Assembly (NCBI GenBank): GCA_964418125.1
Contig: CAYQKY010000023.1
Span: 6,975-70,974 of the forward strand
DNA from: JACJXW01 sp964418125
GTDB lineage: Bacteria > Bacteroidota > Bacteroidia > Chitinophagales > Saprospiraceae
Length of the DNA: 64,000 nucleotides
Direction of reading: 5' to 3'
In this document: positions 16,619 through 24,769 of the stretch, one piece after another
Layout: each line of letters begins with the position of its first letter
How positions within the stretch are numbered: the first letter of the stretch is position 1
Made by a program: the position numbers and the translations under genes
The notes under the pieces: generated by a model
Databases searched by the model: none
What the model was told of the DNA's origin: nothing
The model's input: only the letters and a program-made list of their open reading frames with translations

Positions 16619-19014
16619 TTATTCTCCATCTTCACCGTTACCCGCAGGGCCTGAAGGCCCTGAACTCCCTGTAACCTGCCGATCCGGAGGTCTTCCACCT
16701 CACCGGTAATGTATCCTTCGTGGATGAGGAAGTCGATATATTCCAGGTATTCCTGGCGTTCTTTTTCCTGCAGGTATACGATGGCGATCTTGCCGGACTG
16801 GGTCAGCCGCTCTTCCGTACCTTCGATCAAAGATTTATCGATCCGTTTTTTCAGGATCTCGTAGCGCACATTATAGGCGCCGTCTACATCGAACTGCTTT
16901 TCATCCATGCGGAATCGAATGGACAGCGGAGTGCTGTAAACGAAGACCAGCTGGGCGGTTTTTAGCGGAACCGGCAGTTGCCCCTGCATATTTTCGACGA
17001 TGCGGGCCACCTCACACATATCTATCAATTGAGCGAGGCGCAGGTTTTTAAGGTGCATCATGCTGAACTGGCCCCTTTTCAGAAGGGACTGCCCCACATA
17101 TATATTGTATTCCACACCATCCGTTTTGTATTTCTCGAAGTAATGCGGAAGGATCTTCTGGGACTCCTTTTCCTGTTGGTCCAGGTAGTTGGCGATTGTA
17201 TTGTTGATCATGGTGACGCTGTCTTCGTAGGCTTTCCTCTCGCGGTAGACGATGCCCAGGTCCGGGTCGAGGAAATCGAAATAGCTTGCAATGAGCCCGG
17301 CAAGCTCCGGATATTTCGCCCGAAGCTGGTAGAACAGCGGGTGGATCTCGGAGTGGAGCCATTCCACGATGCGGGACTCGTCATTAGAGTTGAATTCCTC
17401 TTCAATGTTTTTCAGGTCCCGTTCCGCCTGCATGAGGTACTGGTTGAGTAAGGGGAAACGCCCCAGATGGGCGCCGTTTTCGAGGATGCGGGAGGCCCGC
17501 CTCAGGTTATCGGCCAGGTCTGCCTGTATGGCGTGGTTGCGTTTCTCCGAAGAGCTGACAATATCGGCCTGCCCGTACAGGGGGTAGACGTCCTGAAAAA
17601 CAATGGGGTCGGCCGTTGCATTTTTCGGGTCCGCCTCTCTTTTTTCGAGCAGGTTATAGGAGGTTTCGATAAATTTCCATTCCACGCTGGGGTGAACGGC
17701 AGTATATTGCTCGCGGAGGATCGCCTCCACCCGGTTGTCGATCTCCTCCCGGCTTCGTTCAACGGCCATGCTGAACAGGCCGGTGATCTCCTTGAACTTC
17801 AGCTCGATGAAGCTGTGCAGCTCAAAGGGGTGGGGCGAGCCAATTTCCAGTATCCCCATTACCTGTTCATCTTTATTGAACAGAGGCGCTACGATAATGC
17901 TGCGTATTCCTTCTTCCAGCAAGTCCTTCTCAATGGGTGTTTTATTGCTTACTTCTTCGAGGTCTTCAATAAGCAGGACCTCCCGGTAGCGGCAGGCTTT
18001 TTCATAAATGGAGTTTTTGTTTTCCGGGGAAAGCAGGCATTCGTGCCGGTTGGCCAGAAAGTCGAAGCGGATCTTGTACTTATGGGCCGTGCTGTTTTCC
18101 ACCGGATAATCGATCGCCGTAACGCCGAGCCGCAGTTCAGGAAGGCCGAAATAGGTCTGGATCAGGTGTTGCAGGCGCCGGACCTTCTCGGGGTCTACTA
18201 CGGCATCTCTTTCCAGCAGGCCATACTTCAGCCGCGAGAGCGCCTCTTCTTCGGTGATGTCGATGAGGGTGCCAATGACAAAGCCCTGGAATTCGAAGTT
18301 CTCAGGAGGGATATGCTGCAGCCATAGGTCGAGGTCGTATATGTTGCTCAGCATATTGTTGATCTGTTCCTGGCTCAATGGCCGAAGCGGTTTGGGTTGC
18401 CGGATGTCGACGTACTGGGTGTCGAGCTGGGTCTTGTAGTGGCGCTCCAGCGAGTAACCTTCCGGCTGTATGGACAGGGCGATGGGCGGGTCGACGTTGA
18501 TGTTCTGGCCGTAAAATTTATTCAGGATCAGGCTGCAGGCGTTGACGACCATCGCGCAGAAAAGGATGTTGTTGCTGTTGTTGAGTACATATTTCACTTT
18601 CCTTGCCTTCATCAATTCTCCCAGAGACTGGGTGCAGTAGATGGGGTTCATGTCGAAAGGAGCAGAGGCTTTTACCAGTTGCTTTTTGCGCATGGAACTG
18701 GGAATGACCATCATCATCAACATTCCGATGGCCTCCTGGTATTTGTCCAGGAGAGCCCGGTCTTTGACCGGCTTGCGCAGTTCCGGCGCCTCATCCAGCT
18801 TCTTGAGCACCATCCTGGCGATACCAGCTTCTATGGAATTGCCGTTTTTTGCTTTTTCCTCTATCTCCCGGATCAATGGTTCAAAACTCAGCACCGAAGA
18901 AAACGGAACCCGGTTGATCCCGATTTCCTTGTAGATGTCATCCTCTTTGAGGATGGGCATTTTGCGGCTTTCGGACAGGGGCTTTTCCCCCTGTATGATC
19001 ATATTGGTTTCCAT
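16591..19014 (-). CDS. large GAF-domain protein
   Basis: From the ATG at 19014 (an in-frame TTG lies two codons upstream) the product is about 807 residues with no signal peptide or membrane helix, so it is cytoplasmic. A GAF-type sensor domain is recognisable at about residues 280-430 (REVLLIEDLEE, LLEEGIRSIIVAPLFNKDEQVMGILEIGSP, ITGLFSMAVERSREEI). The flanking 270 N-terminal and 370 C-terminal residues are mostly helical and show no kinase, cyclase, phosphatase or DNA-binding motif I recognise. A sensory scaffold role is inference. It is convergent with the HD-PycTM gene; whether the two cooperate is unknown. Confidence 0.85.
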   Translation of the reverse strand: METNMIIQGEKPLSESRKMPILKEDDIYKEIGINRVPFSSVLSFEPLIREIEEKAKNGNSIEAGIARMVLKKLDEAPELRKPVKDRALLDKYQEAIGMLMMMVIPSSMRKKQLVKASAPFDMNPIYCTQSLGELMKARKVKYVLNNSNNILFCAMVVNACSLILNKFYGQNINVDPPIALSIQPEGYSLERHYKTQLDTQYVDIRQPKPLRPLSQEQINNMLSNIYDLDLWLQHIPPENFEFQGFVIGTLIDITEEEALSRLKYGLLERDAVVDPEKVRRLQHLIQTYFGLPELRLGVTAIDYPVENSTAHKYKIRFDFLANRHECLLSPENKNSIYEKACRYREVLLIEDLEEVSNKTPIEKDLLEEGIRSIIVAPLFNKDEQVMGILEIGSPHPFELHSFIELKFKEITGLFSMAVERSREEIDNRVEAILREQYTAVHPSVEWKFIETSYNLLEKREADPKNATADPIVFQDVYPLYGQADIVSSSEKRNHAIQADLADNLRRASRILENGAHLGRFPLLNQYLMQAERDLKNIEEEFNSNDESRIVEWLHSEIHPLFYQLRAKYPELAGLIASYFDFLDPDLGIVYRERKAYEDSVTMINNTIANYLDQQEKESQKILPHYFEKYKTDGVEYNIYVGQSLLKRGQFSMMHLKNLRLAQLIDMCEVARIVENMQGQLPVPLKTAQLVFVYSTPLSIRFRMDEKQFDVDGAYNVRYEILKKRIDKSLIEGTEERLTQSGKIAIVYLQEKERQEYLEYIDFLIHEGYITGEVEDLRIGRLQGVQGLQALRVTVKMENKSLSENLQM

Positions 19015-19363
19015 GGCCAATTTGTTTTTGGTCTATCCTTTTTAGTTACTGGACTTTGTCCAGCGTTAGGCTGGCAGCCCGTTTTTGCGTATCCCCTCCC
19101 GGCCGGCGCCGGGCAGGAGGTGTTCAATTGTCAGATATAGAATAGGTAACAAAAAAACAGGCCATGAGGATGAATAGGGGGGAGGATTCATGGGCTATCC
19201 GTCTAAGGTTGGACAGAAAGTTCCGGGGTATTCCGGGGGCGTGTACGATGTACGGGCCAATGGCAATCCTGGGCTGTGTACGGTGTACGGGGCTGTCCAA
19301 CCTTAGAATGGTAGCCGATTCATGCATATGGGCTTTCATGCCCTCAAACTTACACACAAGCAT
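19015..19363. other. structured intergenic region, no gene seen
   Basis: Between two minus-strand genes this 349-bp stretch contains a 15-bp perfect inverted repeat with inner direct repeats (separate entry) but no credible coding frame. It should also hold the GAF gene's promoter on the minus strand. Confidence 0.5.
19202..19307. repeat. 106-bp inverted-repeat structure with inner direct repeats
   Basis: TCTAAGGTTGGACAG (19202-19216) and CTGTCCAACCTTAGA (19293-19307) are exact 15-bp reverse complements. Inside are two near-identical direct units, GTGTACGATGTACGGG (about 19241) and GTGTACGGTGTACGGG (about 19276). Outside, GATTCATG occurs on both sides. No protein is encoded. Confidence 0.8.
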
Positions 19364-20413
19364 CTACACACATTCAAACGGCAGCGCCTTAGCCGCAACC
19401 CCCTCATCCCTGGCCTCCAGCAGTTGCCGGCAGGTTTCGGCTACCGTCTTTTCGATGGGGTGGTAGGAAAACGGAAATACTTCCAGCGATTTTTGGTTTT
19501 CATAGAAAAAGGTACGGCTGGATTGAGTGGCGGACTCCCGGGTCAGTAGAGGTGGTTTTCCGGTGAGCCGGGAATGCAGCCACGCCAGGCGCCAGGCGAT
19601 GGCCCGGGCCGCAATATTGGCCTTCATAGAAGGAGGGCGGACGCCCAGATGGTGGGCAATGCGCTCCAGCAAGGTTTTATAACTGGCGTTTTCACTATTG
19701 AGGATAAACCGTTCTCCTTCTATCCCGCTTTCCATGAGCAATGCTGAGAAACGCACTACATCCCTTACATCGACGAAACCTGTGGCTCCTTCGGGATAAA
19801 AGCGAAGGCCTTCCAGTACTGCTTTGAAAATGCGGGCTGTGCCTTCGCTCCAGTTTCCACTACCGAGGATAATGGATGGGTTGACAACCACAACGCTGAG
19901 CCCTTCCACCATGCCACGCCACACTTCCTGTTCTGCCAGATATTTGCTGATGGCGTAATGCGTGTTGAACCGGCTGCGTTGCCAGAGGTCTTTTTCATTC
20001 AGGGTGGCGCCGTTGCGCACCCGCCCCAGGGTGGCGATCGAACTCACGTGGAGCAGTTTATCAATGCCTTCGTAGAGGGCGGCGTTGACAATATTGGAAG
20101 TGCCTTCTCCATTGGTTTCCATCATCTCTTTCTGCCGCCGGGGGTCAAAAGAAACAACTGCTGCGCTATGAAAAACCCGCTTCATGCCTTGCATGGCCTC
20201 TTCCACAAAAACCGGGTCGGTAATGTCTCCTTCCACCCATTCCACCTTTTCGGCAGCCTCACCCAGCAATTCGAGGGAGCTGTTCCGGCGGCGGACTGCA
20301 CGTATATTCCGGTAGCCCCGCTGCAGGAGGTAGCGCAGCAGATAAGACCCCACAAAGCCGGTAGCTCCAGTGACTAGTGTGGGGGCGTCTTTGGCGGCTG
20401 ATAGTTCAGTCAT
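19364..20413 (-). CDS. NAD-dependent epimerase/reductase (extended SDR)
   Basis: From the ATG at 20413 the product is 349 residues. It opens with the SDR NAD(P) site LVTGATGFVGSYLLRYLL, has the catalytic YxxxK as YAISKYLAE, a Ser in HVSSIATLG, and GFVDVRDV, typical of dihydroflavonol-reductase/cholesterol-dehydrogenase-like SDRs. It should oxidise or reduce a sugar, sterol-like or polyketide substrate; identity is unknown. AnmK and the cytochrome c gene lie upstream on the same strand, possibly as one transcript. Confidence 0.88.
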   Translation of the reverse strand: MTELSAAKDAPTLVTGATGFVGSYLLRYLLQRGYRNIRAVRRRNSSLELLGEAAEKVEWVEGDITDPVFVEEAMQGMKRVFHSAAVVSFDPRRQKEMMETNGEGTSNIVNAALYEGIDKLLHVSSIATLGRVRNGATLNEKDLWQRSRFNTHYAISKYLAEQEVWRGMVEGLSVVVVNPSIILGSGNWSEGTARIFKAVLEGLRFYPEGATGFVDVRDVVRFSALLMESGIEGERFILNSENASYKTLLERIAHHLGVRPPSMKANIAARAIAWRLAWLHSRLTGKPPLLTRESATQSSRTFFYENQKSLEVFPFSYHPIEKTVAETCRQLLEARDEGVAAKALPFECV

Positions 20414-20498
20414 AAGCACTTGGATATGAGCTTTTTTTACACCAAAGGCTGAACAGAGGGGAACTTTTACACTTATACACACTTACACATTTAGGCCC

Positions 20499-21629
20499 TC
20501 AAACCTGCCTTTTCCATCCCTGGTGTATGGCTCCACCGATAGCCGGGCGAGACGCATTGGTAACCGAGGGCAGGCAATTCGGGATGTTGGTTATGCGAAG
20601 TACCCCCATCAGGGCCATGAGCGCCGCCTCTTTGAAGGCGGCGGCTTCCGGGGAGGGCACCTCTATTACTAAGGAACAAATTTTTTCACATTCCTCCCTG
20701 ATGCATTGCATCAAAAATGTATTGAAGGCTCCTCCGCCGGTAGCCATCATCCGCAGGGGGCGGCCAGGGCTGCCTTCCTTTTTCAGTATCTCTTTCAGGT
20801 CGGAAGCGATCTGCCGGCCGGCCTGTACACAGGCGGTGTGCAACTTATCTTCTATAGAACCTTCATATTTCAGATAGGGGGCCACCATAGCCTCGCGGAC
20901 CCAGTCGTTGCCGAGCGATTTGGGGTAAGGCTTTTTGAAAAAATCGAGCTTTTCCATAGCTGCCAGCAAGCCGGGCAGCAGCCTGCCGCGGGCGGCCAGT
21001 TGGCCGCCGTCATCGTAGGGCAGCCCCCGCCGGGCAGCCAGGGCGTTGAGCACCTGGTTGGCCCCGATGTTGTCGAAGGCCACATAGCGGCCGGCGCCCT
21101 TATAGGTCATATTGGCAATACCGCCCAGGTTGAGCATAAGGTCGTATTCGGGGAACAGCAGTTTATCGGCAATGGGCGCCAGTGGGGCGCCCTGCCCGCC
21201 CATGGCTACATCCTGCATCCGGAAATTGTCAATTACAGGATAACCGGTGATGGCGGCAATGGCAGCACCGTCTCCGATCTGAAGGGTCATGCCCTGTTCC
21301 GGAAAATGAAATATTGTATGCCCGTGAGAGGCAATTAGGGCAGGTTCAACCCGGTGCTTTTCCAGAAAGCGGTTGACGAGCTCTCCCAGATAGCGGCCAA
21401 ACTGAGCGTGAGCGAGGGCCAGGTCCAGTGCGCTGCTTTCCGGCAGGCTTATCAGGCGCTGCTTCCATTCTTCGCTGAAGGGCAGGGCCTCGGCTGCTGT
21501 CATAGACCATGCTCTGACCGTGGCGCCTTCATCCCCGTGGGCCAGCGAAAACTGGCAACAGGCAATGTCCAACCCGTCGAGAGAACTTCCCGACATCAGC
21601 CCGAGGGCGTGATATTCCTGTTGTGGCAT
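20499..21629 (-). CDS. anmK: anhydro-N-acetylmuramic acid kinase
   Basis: The 376-residue protein matches AnmK in length and motifs: N-terminal GLMSGSSLDGLDIA phosphate loop, SHGHTIFHFP, LQIGDGAAIAAITG, GGQGAPLAPIAD, LNLGGIANMT and C-terminal MATGGGAFNTFLM. AnmK phosphorylates and opens 1,6-anhydro-MurNAc from peptidoglycan turnover to give MurNAc-6-phosphate in the cytoplasm. It starts only 4 bp after the stop of the cytochrome c gene, implying translational coupling. Confidence 0.96.
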   Translation of the reverse strand: MPQQEYHALGLMSGSSLDGLDIACCQFSLAHGDEGATVRAWSMTAAEALPFSEEWKQRLISLPESSALDLALAHAQFGRYLGELVNRFLEKHRVEPALIASHGHTIFHFPEQGMTLQIGDGAAIAAITGYPVIDNFRMQDVAMGGQGAPLAPIADKLLFPEYDLMLNLGGIANMTYKGAGRYVAFDNIGANQVLNALAARRGLPYDDGGQLAARGRLLPGLLAAMEKLDFFKKPYPKSLGNDWVREAMVAPYLKYEGSIEDKLHTACVQAGRQIASDLKEILKKEGSPGRPLRMMATGGGAFNTFLMQCIREECEKICSLVIEVPSPEAAAFKEAALMALMGVLRITNIPNCLPSVTNASRPAIGGAIHQGWKRQV

Positions 21630-21633
21630 AGCG

Positions 21634-21966
21634 TTATTTTTCCCGTAAAGTGGCGATATATTCCGCTACGGCCCTGATCTCTTTCTTTTTGAGCAGGGAT
21701 TCAAAAGGCGTCATGGCATTGCGCCCCCTCGTGATCACGGCGACCCGTTCTTCCAGGCCGAGCTGTGATTCGCGCAGGTTAAAAGCGCCTCCTCCTCCCA
21801 TATCTCCGTAGAGGCCATGGCAGGTCACGCAATATTGCTTATAGATCTTCTCTCCATCAGGCTTATCGGCGGAAGTGGCACTGGCGGCCAACCGCCCTTC
21901 CGTACCCGAGTTCCCACATGCCAGTACCAAGGCGGCCAGCGCCAGGAAAAGGAACCATTGCTTCAT
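21634..21966 (-). CDS. class I cytochrome c lipoprotein
   Basis: The 110-residue product has a lipoprotein signal with Cys17 in LVLACGNS. One haem-c attachment motif CVTCH (Cys46, Cys49, His50) is followed by a Gly-rich loop and a plausible axial Met in NAMTPFESL (about residue 84). It is a small periplasmic or membrane-tethered electron carrier; its redox partner is not encoded nearby. It is first in a likely operon with anmK. Confidence 0.9.
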   Translation of the reverse strand: MKQWFLFLALAALVLACGNSGTEGRLAASATSADKPDGEKIYKQYCVTCHGLYGDMGGGGAFNLRESQLGLEERVAVITRGRNAMTPFESLLKKKEIRAVAEYIATLREK

Positions 21967-22165
21967 TTACTTGATGAATTATTACGATTTTTTGTATTGT
22001 CTTCGCACCGGCGGTTTGCCGCCGCAAATGTACAACAAAAATGGAGGGGTAGGGTTTGAAGGCGGTTCACTCATCCTAAAAAACAGGCCGTCTGTATAAT
22101 CAGTGGCAACAGGATGCCGTAAAAGTTGTTAAATTTTAAGACATTACTGAAAATTTTTTCACTTA

Positions 22166-23014
22166 ATGAGTAAAGGAAACAATATTAAAAATATGGGACA
22201 AGGTAAATTAATCACTACCGGGATCGTCGTTTTCGTAGCTTTGATTGCGATCCTCATCTTTTCTAATGCTACATTTCTGACCATCGAAGCCGGCGAGCGC
22301 GGCGTGCTTTTTAAACGCTTTGGCGGAGGCCTGGATAAGGAAAATATTTATAACCCCGGCTTTCACGTTATCGCTCCCTGGAACATCATGTACGTCTATG
22401 ACATCCGGGAACAACAGGTCGACGAAGACATGTCCGTGCTTTCCAGCAACGGCCTGAACATCAAGGTGGACGTAACCGTGCGGGTCAACCCCAACTACGC
22501 TAATATCGGCGACCTGCACGAAAAATTCGGCCCCCAGTATATCGAGCGCCTGGTACGGCCCGAGATCCGCTCCTCGGTCCGGGAAATGATCGGACAGTTC
22601 ACTCCGGAGGAGCTGTACTCCACCAAGCGGAATGAAGTGCAGGCCCTGATACAGACGGACCTGGAAAAGAACCTGGGCAGCAACTTCGTTGACCTGAAAG
22701 CCACACTCATCCGTGACATCGCGCTGCCCGACAAGGTTCGGGAGGCGATCGAGACCAAGATCGAAGCGGAGCAGTCGGCCCTGAAATACGATTACATCCT
22801 GCAGCAGGAGCGCAAGGAAGCCGAGCGGAAGATCATCGAGGCGGAGGCCAAGGCCGAGTCCAACCGGATACTCAGCGCCAGCCTCACCGATAAGATCCTC
22901 CAGGATAAAGGCATCGAAGCTACCCTGGAGTTGGCCAAATCGGGCAACGCCAAGATCGTGATCGTCGGCGGTGAGGGCAGCAACGGCCTGCCGCTGATCC
23001 TCGGAGGCAATTAA
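22166..23014 (+). CDS. prohibitin-like SPFH/band-7 membrane protein
   Basis: The 282-residue protein has one N-terminal transmembrane helix (about residues 14-36), then the SPFH domain: IEAGERGVLFKRFGG, VDVTVRVNPNYANIGDLHEKFGPQYIERLVRPEIRSSVREMIG, and a charged coiled-coil (KYDYILQQERKEAERKIIEAEAKAE by pattern about 205-235). Bacterial prohibitins form large ring assemblies at the inner membrane and often associate with proteases such as FtsH or HflKC. An in-frame ATG nine codons in is a possible alternative start. The HtrA-like protease gene follows at 335 bp, but a structured intergenic region separates them. Confidence 0.92.
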   Translation: MSKGNNIKNMGQGKLITTGIVVFVALIAILIFSNATFLTIEAGERGVLFKRFGGGLDKENIYNPGFHVIAPWNIMYVYDIREQQVDEDMSVLSSNGLNIKVDVTVRVNPNYANIGDLHEKFGPQYIERLVRPEIRSSVREMIGQFTPEELYSTKRNEVQALIQTDLEKNLGSNFVDLKATLIRDIALPDKVREAIETKIEAEQSALKYDYILQQERKEAERKIIEAEAKAESNRILSASLTDKILQDKGIEATLELAKSGNAKIVIVGGEGSNGLPLILGGN

Positions 23015-23348
23015 GGATGGTTTCATGGGGTCACTGTTTCATGGCGCCATGGAACAGTGAACCTATGTGGGGGCTCCGGAAAGTCCAATGGAGCAATGGA
23101 GTAACGTAAAAGCCATATGCATATCTTCCTGGCAAGCAGGGCGTCACACATCACTCCATTTTTTCATGATTTCAACACTCCTGTCCTGCAGGGCTTTCCG
23201 GAGCGCCTTCACCCATGCACCAATAAACCAATAAACCTTCCTCCCTGAACTTCTGTCTGCTCCTCCTGTCATTTTGTCGCAGATTCAATCCTGGTACTAT
23301 TTTAGAGTACGCATTCCAGTATTCCCATACCAATAAAATCACCAGCTA
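23015..23348. other. intergenic region with palindrome and nested stems
   Basis: This 334-bp region has a 30-bp near-perfect palindrome at 23031-23060 (14 of 15 pairs) and, further on, nested stems: GCTCCGGAAAG (23073-23083) with CTTTCCGGAGC (23194-23204), enclosing AATGGAGT (23095-23102) with ACTCCATT (23153-23160). No gene is credible. It probably contains the end of the prohibitin transcript and the promoter of the protease. Confidence 0.7.
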
Positions 23349-24368
23349 ATGGTCCAATTTCTTTCAGATTATACCCCTGCGGAAACAGGCCCGGGGTACG
23401 CTTCGGGCCCCAACCCCGATGCCGAATTGCTGGACGCCTACTCCCAAACGGTAGTCAGCGTTGCTCAGAAAGTCAGCGACTCGGTCGTGCAGATCAAAGT
23501 AGACAAGCCGGTAGGCAGGCAGGGCAGGCCCCGGACGGGACGCCCTTACGGAACCGGTTCGGGGTTCATCATTTCTTCTGACGGATACATCGTCACCAAC
23601 AGCCATGTGGTCAATGGCGCACACAATATCGAAGTAAACCTGCAGGATGGCCGGCATTTTACCGCCCGCCTGGTCGGTAATGACCCGGCCACGGACATTG
23701 CCGTGGTGCAGGTTAATGCCGATCAGCTTTCTGTCGCCCGTTTTGGTGATTCCGGAAGGCTTCAGGTAGGCCAGCTGGCAGTGGCCATCGGCAACCCCTA
23801 TGGCTTTCAGTACTCCCTGACCGCAGGGGTGGTCAGCGCCCTGGGGCGCACCCTGCGTTCGGAAAGCGGCCGGCTCATCGATGATGTCATTCAGACCGAC
23901 GCCGCCCTCAACCCGGGGAATTCGGGCGGCCCGCTGGTCGATTCCCATGGCCGGGTCATCGGGGTCAATACAGCGGTTATCCTGCCGGCCCAGGGGCTCT
24001 GTTTTGCCGTGGCGTCCAACCTGGCCGCCTACATCGTAGGCAAGCTGGTCATCGATGGAAAGGTCCGCCGCGGTTATATCGGCATCGCCGGCCAGATGAT
24101 CCGCCTCAATGGCCAGCTCGTCAAACGCTATCAGCTGGAAACCAATTCCGGCATACTGATCCAGCAGATCGAGCCGGACAGCCCTTCCTACAACTCTGAG
24201 CTGCGACAGGGCGATGTCGTCATCGGCTTCAATGGCAAAGCCGTCCACACTATCGATGACCTGCACCGCTTTCTGGATGAAAGCTCTATCAACAAGGCGC
24301 AGGAACTGCTGGTGCTGCGCAACCACCGGAAAGAGCGGGTGGTGGTGATCCCGGCGGAGCTGGGATAA
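23349..24368 (+). CDS. HtrA/DegP-like trypsin-family serine protease with PDZ, no signal peptide
   Basis: The 339-residue product has the S1C catalytic triad: His86 in TNSHVV, Asp116 in ATDIAVV and Ser192 in LNPGNSGGP. A single PDZ domain occupies about residues 245-335 (GYIGIAG, GILIQQIEPDSPSYNSELRQGDVVIGFNGK). The N-terminus is hydrophilic: no signal peptide or membrane helix is seen, and no better upstream start exists in frame. So the protein appears cytoplasmic, unlike DegP/DegS. Substrate is unknown. Confidence 0.92.
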   Translation: MVQFLSDYTPAETGPGYASGPNPDAELLDAYSQTVVSVAQKVSDSVVQIKVDKPVGRQGRPRTGRPYGTGSGFIISSDGYIVTNSHVVNGAHNIEVNLQDGRHFTARLVGNDPATDIAVVQVNADQLSVARFGDSGRLQVGQLAVAIGNPYGFQYSLTAGVVSALGRTLRSESGRLIDDVIQTDAALNPGNSGGPLVDSHGRVIGVNTAVILPAQGLCFAVASNLAAYIVGKLVIDGKVRRGYIGIAGQMIRLNGQLVKRYQLETNSGILIQQIEPDSPSYNSELRQGDVVIGFNGKAVHTIDDLHRFLDESSINKAQELLVLRNHRKERVVVIPAELG

Positions 24369-24514
24369 AGCGGGAGCGCTGTTTCATTGGTATATGGCTC
24401 CATGATTTCACGGTTTCATGGGGGAAGCCAGGTGGCGCCTGTCAAACCATGAACCGATGCAACAACATTGTTACACCCCATGAAAATGGGGTTTACAAAA
24501 GCCCTTTTTTATTC

Positions 24515-24522
24515 TACCTTTG
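24515..24522 (+). promoter_or_regulatory. Bacteroidota -7 box (TACCTTTG)
   Basis: The octamer matches the TANNTTTG consensus exactly. Upstream, GTTTAC at about 24491 gives a weak -33 (TTTA, spacing 20). A transcript would start about 24528, 240 bp ahead of the next coding gene. Confidence 0.5.
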
Positions 24523-24527
24523 CCCCG

Positions 24528-24635
24528 TAAACTTACTAGATGCTAATTTCTTTTGTAGCAGCATGGCTGTTACATAAGGGGGAATCAAGGTGCGCCCGCC
24601 AGGAACTTAAGAACCTGGTGGGCGTACGTCTTTCG
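24528..24635 (+). ncRNA. candidate small RNA or leader RNA
   Basis: A transcript from the -7 box would run about 105 nt to a strong hairpin with arms GTGCGCCCGCCAGG (24590-24603) and CCTGGTGGGCGTAC (24614-24627), 12 Watson-Crick plus 2 wobble pairs, followed by only a short T-run. A smaller ATGCT/AGCAT stem precedes it. I do not recognise a known riboswitch, SRP or 6S RNA. It could instead be the leader of the oxidoreductase gene. Confidence 0.3.
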
Positions 24636-24662
24636 GACGGGCCACTTTCAAGTGGCCTGTAA
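24634..24662. repeat. dispersed palindromic element, copy 2
   Basis: Starts CGGACGGGCCACTT, centre TC, then AAGTGGCCTGTAA. It abuts the hairpin of the candidate small RNA on its downstream side, the same arrangement as copies 1 and 4. Confidence 0.85.
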
Positions 24663-24769
24663 CTTTAAATACAACCAGGATCATCGCCTACCTGCCCAAA
24701 ACCAACCCGGGCACCAGATTTTCCGGAGCAGCGTTTGGGGTAATACGCCCCCTCTGTTATTTTTACAGC

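Larger units (their letters stand above)
24369..24769. other. intergenic region with hairpins and a candidate small RNA
   Basis: This 401-bp region holds inverted segments GGTTTCATGG / CCATGAACC (about 24412 and 24446), a tight hairpin CCCCAT-GAAA-ATGGGG (24476-24491), a promoter-like -7 box, a strong hairpin at 24590-24627 and palindromic element copy 2. No protein gene is credible. Confidence 0.6.

Noticed and set aside
15295..19014. HD-PycTM protein plus GAF protein as a complete Pycsar defence operon
   Set aside because: The genes are convergent rather than co-directional and no cyclase is present; DUF5706 proteins also occur as stand-alone genes.
22208..23026. Long antisense frame opposite the prohibitin gene, and similar ones opposite other genes
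   Set aside because: These are shadows of GC-rich codon usage; the plus-strand protein has clear SPFH motifs and the antisense translation resembles nothing.
24528..24635. Known riboswitch, SRP RNA or 6S RNA
   Set aside because: None of the conserved cores that I know for these RNAs is present; kept only as a candidate unknown RNA.
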